Shown here in pieces: positions 24,416 to 32,303 of a stretch of DNA of 33,394 nucleotides (positions are counted from its first letter, which is position 1; every line of letters starts with the position of its first letter). The translations under genes were made by a program, and so were the position numbers. The DNA is from Candidatus Rokuibacteriota bacterium (lineage in GTDB: Bacteria > Methylomirabilota > Methylomirabilia > Rokubacteriales > CSP1-6), in the NCBI GenBank assembly GCA_016188005.1, contig JACPIQ010000100.1:1-33394 (forward strand), given 5' to 3'. The notes under the pieces were generated by a model. The model did no database searches. It saw nothing but the letters and a program-made list of their open reading frames with translations, and was not told the origin of the DNA.

Positions 24416-25309
24416 TCACGGGCGCGCCGGCGGCCACTGGATGCCGTACGCGTCGAGCCGGCGCAGCCGGTCCTGACCGACGTAGCGGTCGTACACCTCG
24501 CCGAGCGCCTCGGGCGTCCAGGGCTCGCTCCGGGAGACCGTCCGCAGGGCCGCGGGATGGGACCACACGCTGACCTCATTGCCAGCCACGTGGATGACCT
24601 GTCCCGTCACGTGGGCGGCGAGATCGCTCGCGAGGAAGGCGACGACGACCGCGACGGCTTCCGGCGGCGCGGCCACCTGCGCCCGCCGGCTCTCGGAGAG
24701 GCGCGCGGTCATCCGTGTGTCCGCCGCGGGCGAGATGCAGTTGACTGTCACCCCGTACTTCGCCATCGCGATCGCCGTCGAGCGCGTGAGGCCGAGGATC
24801 CCGCCCTTCGCGGCGGCGTAGTTCGGCTGGGCGGGGCTGCCCTCGAGGCCGGCGGTGGAGGTGAACGTGATGATCCGCCCGTTGCGCTTCTCCCGCATGT
24901 GGCGCGTGGCCGCGCGCATCACGGTGAAGTGGCCCTTGAGGTGGACCGCGATGACGCTGTCCCACTCCTCCTCGGTCATGTTGAAGATCATCCGCTCCCG
25001 GAGGATCCCGGCGCAGCAGACGAGGATGTGCAGGTCGCCGAACGTCGTGAGCGCGGCGTCCACGACCGCCTGCCCGCCCGCCAGGGTGGCGACGCTCTCG
25101 ACGCTCGCCACCGCCCGGCCCCCCGCCGCCTCGATCTCCTTCACGACGGCCTGGGCCGGTCCCGACGACGGCTCCCGGCCGTCGACCGTGACACCATAGT
25201 CGTTCACCACCACCTTCGCCCCGGCAGCGGCGAGCCCGAGCGCCACCGCGCGACCGATGCCGTTGCCCGCCCCTGTCACGCCCGCGACCTTCCCGTCGAG
25301 CAGCCCCAC
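24416..25309 (-). CDS. Short-chain dehydrogenase/reductase
   Basis: A 297-residue SDR. It has cofactor motif TGAGNGIG, acidic VVNDYG (Asp suggests NAD preference), catalytic Ser in FTSTAGLEG and Tyr-x-x-x-Lys in PNYAAAKGG. It resembles the hydroxyacyl-CoA dehydrogenase domain of multifunctional beta-oxidation enzymes. The usual NNAG motif reads CCAG. A tail of about 45 residues (ALGEVYDRYVGQDRLRRLDA) follows the SDR core. The start is GTG, preceded by GGGAGGGGGG. It is 30 bases or more upstream of the LLM remnant and transporter operon on the same strand, and could oxidise a hydroxyacyl intermediate of the same pathway. Substrate unknown. Confidence 0.87.
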   Translation of the reverse strand: MGLLDGKVAGVTGAGNGIGRAVALGLAAAGAKVVVNDYGVTVDGREPSSGPAQAVVKEIEAAGGRAVASVESVATLAGGQAVVDAALTTFGDLHILVCCAGILRERMIFNMTEEEWDSVIAVHLKGHFTVMRAATRHMREKRNGRIITFTSTAGLEGSPAQPNYAAAKGGILGLTRSTAIAMAKYGVTVNCISPAADTRMTARLSESRRAQVAAPPEAVAVVVAFLASDLAAHVTGQVIHVAGNEVSVWSHPAALRTVSRSEPWTPEALGEVYDRYVGQDRLRRLDAYGIQWPPARP

Positions 25310-25350
25310 GTGCCCCCCTCCCGATGTTTGCGTATGGCGCGCCAGCCGCC

Positions 25351-25699
25351 TCAGACTGGCGTCGCGACCAGGATCGCCATCGCCTCGACCCCGCGCGCGC
25401 CGTGCCCGCGAGGCAGCACGATCGATGGGTTTCGCCCCGCCTCCACGAAACGCTCGATGATCGGCTGCGGGTTCGTGAACGCCTCACCGAGGGCCGGCAG
25501 CTTCCGGAGCTCGGTGAGGCCGGGATCGTCCCAGCACTTCAGCGTCGCCAGGGCTTAGCCGACCGCGTCCGGCAGGCTGGACTGAGCGACGGGGACGGTC
25601 TCCGGGTAGCGAGCCGCTCTCGCCAACCAGAAAGCAGGCACACCGCGGCAAGTGATCCTGTCCCAGGAAGACCCCCTCGTCCAGTGAAACGTTCTGCAT
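25351..25699 (-). pseudogene. Decayed gene of unknown family upstream of the SDR
   Basis: Reading leftward, an ATG at 25699 opens MQNVSLDEGVFLGQDHLPR. A shift of frame then leads into a clearly protein-like stretch (VPAFWLARAARYPETVPVAQ), which is broken by a TAA at 25557-25555. The same frame continues (ALATLKCWDDPGLTELRKL, later FTNPQPIIERFVEAGRNPS and VLPRGHGARGVEAMAILVA) to a TGA at 25353-25351. One frameshift and one nonsense codon make it non-functional unless the sequence is in error. I do not recognise the family. It would have been the first gene of the - strand unit, directly opposite the LysR gene. Confidence 0.5.
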
Positions 25700-25706
25700 G
25701 AAATGG

Positions 25707-25719
25707 TAAGATCTGCTTA
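25707..25719. promoter_or_regulatory. Probable LysR operator in the divergent gap
   Basis: TAAG-N5-CTTA (25707-25719) is a perfect interrupted palindrome inside the 20-base gap between the LysR start (25720) and the divergent decayed gene (25699). This has the shape and place of a LysR-family binding site (T-N11-A type). It abuts the LysR start codon, which suggests autorepression. It is inferred from position and symmetry. Confidence 0.4.
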
Positions 25720-26736
25720 ATGATAGACGTCGCGCTCTTCCCCGCCCTCGAGACCCTGCTTGCGGTGTCCAGCACGGGCTCGGTGGGGGCGGCGGCGCGC
25801 CAGCGTCACGTCACCTCCTCCGCGGTGAGCCAGCAGATCCGCCGGCTCGAGAATCATTTCGGTATGAAGCTCTTCGAGCGCGCCGGGCGCGGCGTCCGCC
25901 TCACCGCCGCCGGCGAGACGGCGCTGCCGGTCGTGCGCGAGCTGTGGGGTGTGGCGGAGTCCGTTTTCGCCCGCCTCGCCGAGCTGGCCGGTCGTCCCGC
26001 CACCACGCTCCGCATGGCGGCCAGCGACTACCTGGGCAAGGGTCTCCTGGCACCGGTGCTCCGCGACCTGCTGGACGAGGCGCCGCCGCTGCGCTTCGAG
26101 ATCGTCACCACCCACTCGCGCGCAGGCGTGCGCTTGGTCCAGAGCGGCGACGTGGACCTCGCCGTGGTCACGGGCCAGGAGACCCCGCGCGGCCTCGAGG
26201 ACCGGCACCTCTTCGACCAGCCCTTCGTCTGGGTGGGCCCCCGGCGCGGGCGCCGCGGCCAGGCGCGGCTGACGGAGCGGCTGCGCCAAGAGCCCGTCCT
26301 GCGCCTGGCCGCGGAGAGCCGCAGCCGCGTGCTGCTCGACCAGTATCTCGCCGACCAGCGTATCCGCCCGGTGTCGACCATCGACGTGCCGAGCGTCTCG
26401 CTGCTGCTCTCGTATGTCTCAGGCGGGCTGGGCATCGGGCTCGTTCCCGCCCTTGCCCTCGCCGGGGCGCCCCCGGACCGCATTGTGAGTGAGCCCGCGC
26501 GGGTCCCGTCACTGCCCGTCACTCTGGTCTGGCGTCCGGCCACCCGCCGCCAGCCCGCCCTCACGCGCCTCGCCGCCCTCCTCGTCGCCGCCGGCGGCCG
26601 GGCGGGCGCGCGGCTGACCCGAGCGCGGGCGGGGCGGACCCGATCTGCCGACCATCCGGCGTCACCGCCGGCGGCGAGAGGAGCCTCACGTCGGCGATCG
26701 TCGGGCGGAGGTCGGTCGTGCCATGGTTCTCGCTGA
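25720..26736 (+). CDS. LysR-family transcriptional regulator
   Basis: A 338-residue LysR protein. The N-terminal winged helix-turn-helix covers residues ~5-65 (GSVGAAARQRHVTSSAVSQQ, then LENHFGMKLFERAGRGVRLT). The effector-binding domain covers ~90-290. A tail of about 40 residues rich in Arg, Ser and Ala follows and exceeds the usual family length of about 300. The ATG lies directly after a palindromic site without a Shine-Dalgarno sequence, so the message may be leaderless or the start may lie elsewhere. It is divergent to the decayed gene, the SDR and the long - strand operon, so it is the most likely regulator of that operon, responding to a pathway acid or CoA ester. Confidence 0.88.
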   Translation: MIDVALFPALETLLAVSSTGSVGAAARQRHVTSSAVSQQIRRLENHFGMKLFERAGRGVRLTAAGETALPVVRELWGVAESVFARLAELAGRPATTLRMAASDYLGKGLLAPVLRDLLDEAPPLRFEIVTTHSRAGVRLVQSGDVDLAVVTGQETPRGLEDRHLFDQPFVWVGPRRGRRGQARLTERLRQEPVLRLAAESRSRVLLDQYLADQRIRPVSTIDVPSVSLLLSYVSGGLGIGLVPALALAGAPPDRIVSEPARVPSLPVTLVWRPATRRQPALTRLAALLVAAGGRAGARLTRARAGRTRSADHPASPPAARGASRRRSSGGGRSCHGSR

Positions 26737-26786
26737 CGCCTGGGCGTCGATCATGGGGTGGTGGAGGACTCGCGACCGTGGCCCAC

Positions 26787-28100
26787 TCACCTCCTGCGGG
26801 GAGGCGATGGCGCTCCGGGATCTCGGGGCCGACTCGTGACTCCCGATCCCCCGAGCCGCGCCAGTAGCCGTCGCGCCGCATCCGACGTTGCCCAGCGGGG
26901 GGCGAGCGCGAGCGATTGATCGAGGTATCGACGAGCGGCCTCGCGGTCCTTGAGCTTCGCCGCGATGGCGCCGGCACGGTAGAGCATGCCCGCCTCGCGG
27001 ATGCCCACGGCCAATGCCTGCTCGATCTCCCGGCGCGCCTCGGCGTGACGGCCGTTGAGGGACAGCGCCCAGGCATATGCGTCGCGCGTATGGACGTCGC
27101 GGCGGCGAGCGATCTCCTTCTCGGCGACGGTGAGCGCGTCTCCCGGCCGCCGGGCGACGTCGGCATAGTAGAAGACCAGCTCGCGGTTGGCGTTGTCCCA
27201 GCCGTCCATCTCGGCCCGTGCCTTGCGCTCGAACTCGGCGAAGGCCCGGGCCGCCGCCTGGCGCTCGCCCCCCTGTCGCAGCGCCATGCCGAGCGCGAAC
27301 AGGTGTTCCGGATAGGGCGCCCGCTCGTAGCGGCGCCGTTCCAGCCCCACCGCCTCGCGATGCCGGCCCTGCGCGGACCGCACCCGTGCCAGCTGGCCGA
27401 GCGCGTAGTGATAGTCCGGAAACCGTGCCAGGGCCTGCCCGAGCAGGCTATCGGCGACGTCCACCTTGCCCTGCATGAGCTGCAGGTGAGCCATCTGGGT
27501 CAGGATCCAGGCCTGCTCCTCCACCTCGGTGGGCGGCGTCCGGCCGTAGGCCATCTGCATGAGGTCCAGCGCGCCCTCGATGTCGCCGAAGAGCTCTCGC
27601 AGATAGGCGGCTCGCGTCAGTCCGGCGATATTGCCCGGTCGCAGGTTCAAGAGCCACTGGGCCGCCTCTTCGGCTTCGGCGTAGTTGCCCAGCTCGACAT
27701 TGGCGTCGACCAGGAAGCCATAGGTCATGAGGTCGTCGGGGACCTTCCGGTTGAGCCGTTGGGCCAGCTCGAGAGCCTGCGCGAACTCGTGCTTGCCAAG
27801 GCGCACCCAGATACGCGTGCGCTCGGCGGCCAGGTTTCCCGGGGCGACCTCCAGCGAGCGGGCGATGGCGGCGTCGGCCCGGTCGTAGTAGGTGGGATCG
27901 GCGGTTTCCCTCGCGCGGCGGGCAAGGGCCAGGGCCAGGTCGGCGTGGGCCTCGGCGCGCTCGGGCGCGGCCTGGATCACTCTCTCCGCCGCGGCGATCT
28001 TCTGCTGGGCGGGGGACAGGCTCTCGGCGGAGGCCGTGGCGACGCCCAGGCACGCGACCCCGGTGGCCAGCAGCCGCCGGACCACCGGGATCGCGTGCAT
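26787..28100 (-). CDS. Exported tetratricopeptide-repeat protein
   Basis: A 437-residue protein with an N-terminal signal peptide (MHAIPVVRRLLATGVACLG, cut likely after TASA). It is followed almost wholly by helical tetratricopeptide repeats with the Trp/Leu/Ala pattern (EEAAQWLLNLRPGN and HREAVGLERRRYERAPYPE are two examples). The C-terminus is a short Pro/Arg tail. It should act as a periplasmic or surface scaffold. The ATG at 28100 is chosen over 28130, which would begin inside the preceding gene and lacks the signal-peptide start. It follows the DUF4331 gene by 10 bases, so they are cotranscribed and probably work together. Confidence 0.85.
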   Translation of the reverse strand: MHAIPVVRRLLATGVACLGVATASAESLSPAQQKIAAAERVIQAAPERAEAHADLALALARRARETADPTYYDRADAAIARSLEVAPGNLAAERTRIWVRLGKHEFAQALELAQRLNRKVPDDLMTYGFLVDANVELGNYAEAEEAAQWLLNLRPGNIAGLTRAAYLRELFGDIEGALDLMQMAYGRTPPTEVEEQAWILTQMAHLQLMQGKVDVADSLLGQALARFPDYHYALGQLARVRSAQGRHREAVGLERRRYERAPYPEHLFALGMALRQGGERQAAARAFAEFERKARAEMDGWDNANRELVFYYADVARRPGDALTVAEKEIARRRDVHTRDAYAWALSLNGRHAEARREIEQALAVGIREAGMLYRAGAIAAKLKDREAARRYLDQSLALAPRWATSDAARRLLARLGGSGVTSRPRDPGAPSPPRRR

Positions 28101-28110
28101 GACACTCGCC

Positions 28111-29682
28111 CTACGGCGCGCAGGCGGCACCCAAACCTGCGGTGCAACCCGCCTCGCCCGGGTCGATGTGCCGCCGGCTCCGACCGCTCGGAGCGTCGGC
28201 CAGGTACGGGAAGTCGGTACGGTAGGGCGCGTCGTTGACGTTGACGCCGTCGCCCAGCCGCCCGCCGATGTTCGGGTCGAAGCCAGGGAACGGCGCGGCG
28301 AGCACCCCGCCGACGACCAGCCGGAGGGTGATGTCGGTCACGTCGTCGAACACCCGCCGGCCGTTGGGGAAGCCGGCGGGGTCTCCCCCGAGCAGACCGA
28401 GGCGGCTGGCGACGGGACTACCGGGCGGGGTCGGCGCCACGCCGGTATTCAGTCTCAGCACGTCGGCGATGGGGCCCGGGGGGGTCCCCGTCGCGGCGAT
28501 CGGCGGGGCATAGGTCACCACCGGCAAGAGGTCCAAGCGCGGCGGAACAGGGATGGCGACCGCGCCACCGGTGAGCGCGTTCACGACCCGGGCGATCGCC
28601 GGATCCAGGAAGAAGGAGGCGAACTGGGAGTCGTTCTTCGGCTGGTCCATGCTGAAGCGGTCCTTGGACCCCGTTCCCACGAGCAATTCGTTGATGAGCG
28701 GATTGCCCATGCGCTGCACCTGGAAGAAGGTCCCCGAGCTCGCCGGGGGCAGCGGCGAGCGCCGGACCGTGGTCCGGGGGCGCGAGGTGGTGGCCCACAC
28801 GCCGATGGTGGCCGCCGTCGAGGTGGCGGCTTCCACGGCGCCGGTCCGGGTCAGCAGCGACACCGGCACCTCGATGGCGATGGAGTTGACCGCATACCCG
28901 GAGACGGTGTCAGCGGCGAAGTTCTGCACGGCCGCGTCGTCGGACACGCTCAGGATCGGCGGAGCCTTGCTGGTGTTGAAGGTATCGAACGCCCCGCCCA
29001 GGTCGATCCAGAAGGCATCGTCGGTGGTGCCCGCGAACACCTTCACGTTGGGCGTGGTCGTCGTGTGGATGCCGGCGTTGAAGAGCGCGGTGTAGTCCAT
29101 GGTTCTCGGGCCGACGTTGGCGGGCACGGCGAAGAACGGCCCGCCTGCCGCCCTGGTGATCGGGGTGGCCACACCGCCCTTCACCATGGTGACCGTGTAC
29201 CGCTGCCGCTGCCCGAGACCGACGTCGTCGAACGAATCGATCCTCGGCGGCACGATCAGGGTCCCGGGCGGCACCGGCGGCGGCGAGTTACCCGGGGCCA
29301 CGGCTCCGCCGCCCACGCCCGCGTAGCCCTGGAACAGGTTCGGCAGGCGCTGCTCGGTGGTGAAGCGGAACTGGAAGACGATGTCCTCGACCGCGTCGTT
29401 GTTGTTGTCGATCTTGATCTCGTAGAGGATGTCAGGGTCGAACGGGAACCAGTTGGGGCCGTTGGCGGGCTCGAGCAGCGGGTCGACGCTCATGATGAGC
29501 GTCACTCGCGGGGCGCTGGAGCTGCCCCCGTAGCTGCGGAATGCGAAGACATCGCTGATGTCGGCCTTGTGATCGAGCGCCGTGATCGGCGCCTCACGGT
29601 GGTTCGCCGCATCGGCGAGCGGCGAGGAGGCGACGGCTGCGACGAGAACGAGGATGACGAGTCTCGCTGTCATGAATCTCAT
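28111..29682 (-). CDS. DUF4331-family exported protein
   Basis: A 523-residue secreted protein with a signal peptide (MRFMTARLVILVLVAAV...ADA). The DUF4331 hallmark start NHREAPITALDHKADISDVF follows. Further on are LIMSVDPLLEPANGPNWFPFDP and the C-terminal DDVTDITLRLVVGG and GDGVNVNDAPYRTDFPYLA segments. DUF4331 has no settled function. The ATG at 29682 has an AGGAGGGG site; further upstream in-frame residues are unconserved. Two cysteines close the protein (GCTAGLGAAC). It sits between a PEP-CTERM-like gene and a TPR gene on the same strand. I think DUF4331 and TPR genes occur together in other genomes too, so a surface complex is a fair guess. Confidence 0.88.
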   Translation of the reverse strand: MRFMTARLVILVLVAAVASSPLADAANHREAPITALDHKADISDVFAFRSYGGSSSAPRVTLIMSVDPLLEPANGPNWFPFDPDILYEIKIDNNNDAVEDIVFQFRFTTEQRLPNLFQGYAGVGGGAVAPGNSPPPVPPGTLIVPPRIDSFDDVGLGQRQRYTVTMVKGGVATPITRAAGGPFFAVPANVGPRTMDYTALFNAGIHTTTTPNVKVFAGTTDDAFWIDLGGAFDTFNTSKAPPILSVSDDAAVQNFAADTVSGYAVNSIAIEVPVSLLTRTGAVEAATSTAATIGVWATTSRPRTTVRRSPLPPASSGTFFQVQRMGNPLINELLVGTGSKDRFSMDQPKNDSQFASFFLDPAIARVVNALTGGAVAIPVPPRLDLLPVVTYAPPIAATGTPPGPIADVLRLNTGVAPTPPGSPVASRLGLLGGDPAGFPNGRRVFDDVTDITLRLVVGGVLAAPFPGFDPNIGGRLGDGVNVNDAPYRTDFPYLADAPSGRSRRHIDPGEAGCTAGLGAACAP

Positions 29683-29765
29683 GGGACCCCTCCTTGGCTC
29701 GACGCTGAAGAGACGATGGAGCGCGGTCTCGTCCCGCCGGAGAATGCGAGGGAAGCCGGCCGATG

Positions 29766-30512
29766 TCAGACGCGCGATCGAACGGACCGGGCCCGCCAAC
29801 CGAGCCACCCGGCCAGCCCGGCGCCGACCATCAGGATGGCCGGCGGCCCGGCCACGGGGGTGGGTGTGGGCGCGCGCGCCGTCGCGACGTGGAGCTCTCC
29901 CAGCGAGGGGCCGAGCGACGCGTTTCCGGCGACGCCGCCATCGACGACCAGCTCGACGAAGACATCGAAGAAACTGACCGGCGGAGCGAAGGTGGCGCTC
30001 TCTTCCAGGTCACTCAGGCCCTCGATGGCGAACGGGATCAGCGTGACCGGGGTCCCGGCGCAGCCCACGGACGGAGAGGAGAAGACCGCCCCGAGGCACT
30101 TGCTCTCGACTATCGTGATCGCCCCATCGCCGGCGACGAGGGCAGACGAGTCGAGCGCGATGCTGTTGCCGATGAACGAGTCACCACTGGCGGGAGTAGC
30201 CTGGAAGCCGAGAAACAGCTCCAGCAGGCTGGCGGGGCCTGCGGCGATGGGACTGCCGGCGAAGAGGAAGCCTGGGCCGCCCGGCCCCGTCACCGGCGTC
30301 AGCGACACGGACGCCGACGGGATCTGGGTCGTCCCCGGGCTTGGCGGCGTCACCTCCGAGAAGCTGAAGAAGGTCACATCCTCGACCGTGCACCCGGTCG
30401 CGCCCAGGCCGATGTAGTCCACGAGTGTCCCGGGTGTGCACGGAGCCGCGAACGCGGGTGCTCCGAAAGCCAACTGTGCCAGAACGAGGAGTAGACAGGC
30501 ATGTCGGATCAT
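29766..30512 (-). CDS. Exported protein with PEP-CTERM-like sorting tail
   Basis: A 248-residue secreted protein with a signal peptide (MIRHACLLLVLAQLAFGAPAFA). The body is rich in Gly, Ser and Thr and of beta type. The C-terminus is tripartite: a Pro-rich motif, a hydrophobic helix (GPPAILMVGAGLAGWLGWRA) and a basic end (RSVRSRV). This is the layout of exosortase-sorted PEP-CTERM proteins. The core VPEP is replaced by VAGPP, so it is a variant or a degenerate signal. No exosortase is in the window. The ATG is preceded by GAGAGGAG. A sigma-54 promoter match lies 117 bases upstream. It leads a probable cluster with the DUF4331 and TPR genes, separated by 83 bases. Confidence 0.75.
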   Translation of the reverse strand: MIRHACLLLVLAQLAFGAPAFAAPCTPGTLVDYIGLGATGCTVEDVTFFSFSEVTPPSPGTTQIPSASVSLTPVTGPGGPGFLFAGSPIAAGPASLLELFLGFQATPASGDSFIGNSIALDSSALVAGDGAITIVESKCLGAVFSSPSVGCAGTPVTLIPFAIEGLSDLEESATFAPPVSFFDVFVELVVDGGVAGNASLGPSLGELHVATARAPTPTPVAGPPAILMVGAGLAGWLGWRARSVRSRV

Positions 30513-30628
30513 GACTTCTCCTCTGCCGACAGTGACGGCACGTCGTGATCAACCGAGGTGTGGCAGCACCGGTGACGTCGCACGGGAAGCCTTACCGGTG
30601 GCCCCTACCATGCCGCAGTGCCGATAGC

Positions 30629-30644
30629 TGCGATATCCGTGCCA
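30629..30644 (-). promoter_or_regulatory. Sigma-54 (RpoN) type promoter for the PEP-CTERM-like gene
   Basis: On the - strand the site reads TGGCACGGATATCGCA. The -24 element TGGCACG is a full match, and the -12 element TCGCA differs from TTGCA at one base, with the correct spacing. It lies 117 bases upstream of the PEP-CTERM-like start. Control of PEP-CTERM genes by RpoN and the PrsK/PrsR system is described for some bacteria, which supports the assignment. Confidence 0.5.
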
Positions 30645-30762
30645 TTCCCGGTTCCGACGAGAATACAGCATGTCCCGTTCAGGTTCCCGGAGGCGGAGTA
30701 CCGAACTGTAAACTATTCCGACAGGGGTCGGCCGGTGGTTACACTGCGAGCAGCCGCGCCGC

Positions 30763-30924
30763 GGCCACGGCGTCCAGGAGGAGGGCCATGATCTGTCCGA
30801 CACCGACCTTCCCATGCAACGCTACTTCCGCGACGCGCGCCTCTACGTCTTCGCTCCCCTCACCAACGACATGGTGAGTAACTACCTCGGCGAGCGCTGG
30901 CTGGGCCTGCCCCGCTCCTTCTGA
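30763..30924 (+). pseudogene. C-terminal remnant of an acyl-CoA dehydrogenase
   Basis: About 53 codons encode a typical acyl-CoA dehydrogenase C-terminus: a Gly-His-Gly stretch, then LPMQRYFRDARLYVFAPLTN, then NYLGERWLGLPRSF and a TGA at 30922. The FAD- and substrate-binding N-terminal parts are missing. The frame is closed by a TAA about 50 bases upstream (near 30709), and there is no start codon with a ribosome-binding site. It is the 3' end of a gene lost by deletion or rearrangement. No function remains. Confidence 0.7.
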
Positions 30925-30944
30925 GCCGCTGCGCGCTCGTGGGG

Positions 30945-30987
30945 GGGCCACGGCGAGGAGTCACGGCGAGGAGAAGGTCCGTGGCCC
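30945..30987. terminator. Hairpin with tandem repeat between convergent genes
   Basis: GGGCCACGG (30945-30953) pairs with CCGTGGCCC (30979-30987) in a 9-bp perfect stem. Within it, CACGGCGAGGAG occurs twice in direct repeat (30949-30960 and 30962-30973). The element lies 12 bases past the MFS stop and 20 bases past the dehydrogenase remnant stop. It is probably a bidirectional terminator. No T-run. Confidence 0.4.
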
Positions 30988-30998
30988 TGAGAGCGGGC

Positions 30999-32282
30999 TC
31001 AGGCCGGCCTCGAGCGGCGCGGGGGGGCAGGACGCCACGCGAGGATGAAGAAGACGGAGCCTGCGGCGGCCAGCGCCGCCAGAACCCGGAAGCCCGCCTC
31101 GTAGCTGCCTGTCCGGTCGGCCAGGACGCCGGCGATCAGCGGGCCACCGATCATCCCCAGCATCACGATCATGGAGGAGAGCCCCGAGATCATGCCGAAG
31201 GAGCCGCTGCCGAAGTAGTCCGCGCGGATGGCGGCCATGAGCGGGCCGCGGATCCCCCAGGCCATGCCGTGGAGCATCGCGAAGCCGAGCACCATCCAGA
31301 AGGCGTTGGCCGAGGCGAGCAGGAGCAGCGCGGCGGCGTGGCCTGCCATGCACACCACGATGATGGTGCGCTTGCTGAAACGGTCGCCGGCCCAGCCGCC
31401 GCCCAGCTGGCCCAGCACCTGCATGGCCGTCATGATCGCGATGACGGCCGTGCCCTGGCGCAGGGAGTAGCCCAGGCGCTCGGTCAGGTGCACCACCAGG
31501 TGGACCAGCACCGCCGAGACCACCAGGAGGGCCGAGCCGTGGCCCAGGGAGATGAGCCAGAAGGCCGGCGTGCGCATGGCCTCGCGCGGGGTGAACTCCG
31601 CGGGACTCGCGTGGGCGACGCCGTGCCCGGTCGATCGCGCGCTCACGGCCGCCGCCGACGCTGCCTCGGGAGCGTCGCCGTCGGGATGGAGGCCGTAGAG
31701 TTCCGGGCGGTGCCGCACGAGCTGGGCGATGGGCAGACCCAGGAGCAGGATCACGACGCCCGACCCGGCTGCCGTCCACCGCCAGCCATGGCGCGCCAGC
31801 GACAGCGCCACGAGCTGGGTGAGGATTCCCCCCACCGCCATGCCCGTGGCGCTGATGCCCAGCGCCAGCGCCCGCCGCCGCCTGAACCAGGAGACGATGG
31901 CGACGCTGATGGGGAGATAGCCGCCGAGGCTCGACCCGAGCGCCACCAGGAAGAAGGTGACGAAGAAGCCGAGCGGCGAGGCGATCTGGCTGAACAGGAT
32001 GAAGCCCAGGCCGAAGACGACCACGCCGACACGGATGAGGGCCCTCGGGCCGAAGCGATCGGTGAGCCAGCCCTGGATGGGGCCGAGGATGCCGCTCTCC
32101 ATCCGCGCCATGGAGAAGGCGGCGGAGAGCATGGTCTTGCTCCAGCCGAACTCCTCGCGCAGGAGGACCACGTAGGCCCCGTAGGCGTGGAAGACGAGGG
32201 CGCCGATGAGGGCCTCGAGGCCAAACCCGGCGGCGACGATCCACCAGCCGTAGAAGATCCGGTCGCGCGGGCGTGGGATCAT
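30999..32282 (-). CDS. MFS transporter (oxalate/formate antiporter-like)
   Basis: A 427-residue major facilitator with 12 predicted membrane helices in two halves. The half-linker is hydrophilic and rich in Ala and His (about residues 195-230, EAASAAAVSARSTG). Motif-A-like segments GWLTDRFGPRALI and GGWAGDRFSKRTII occur in the first and second halves. The opening FYGWWIVAAGFGLEALIGA is typical of OFA/monocarboxylate-type carriers. It probably moves small carboxylates across the inner membrane by proton or anion coupling. The ATG at 32282 starts just before the first helix. Further upstream in-frame sequence belongs to the divergent peptidase remnant. A -10 box lies close upstream. Confidence 0.88.
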   Translation of the reverse strand: MIPRPRDRIFYGWWIVAAGFGLEALIGALVFHAYGAYVVLLREEFGWSKTMLSAAFSMARMESGILGPIQGWLTDRFGPRALIRVGVVVFGLGFILFSQIASPLGFFVTFFLVALGSSLGGYLPISVAIVSWFRRRRALALGISATGMAVGGILTQLVALSLARHGWRWTAAGSGVVILLLGLPIAQLVRHRPELYGLHPDGDAPEAASAAAVSARSTGHGVAHASPAEFTPREAMRTPAFWLISLGHGSALLVVSAVLVHLVVHLTERLGYSLRQGTAVIAIMTAMQVLGQLGGGWAGDRFSKRTIIVVCMAGHAAALLLLASANAFWMVLGFAMLHGMAWGIRGPLMAAIRADYFGSGSFGMISGLSSMIVMLGMIGGPLIAGVLADRTGSYEAGFRVLAALAAAGSVFFILAWRPAPPRRSRPA

Positions 32283-32303
32283 GGGGGCAAGAGGAGCCGC
32301 GCC

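Noticed and set aside
26735-26748. GACGCC-TG-GGCGTC palindrome at the LysR stop as a terminator
   Set aside because: The stem is only six pairs with a two-base loop and no T-run, too weak to list as a feature.
27892-30417. An 841-codon + strand frame opposite the TPR, DUF4331 and PEP-CTERM-like genes
   Set aside because: Same shadow composition, while the opposite strand has signal peptides, ribosome-binding sites and family motifs.
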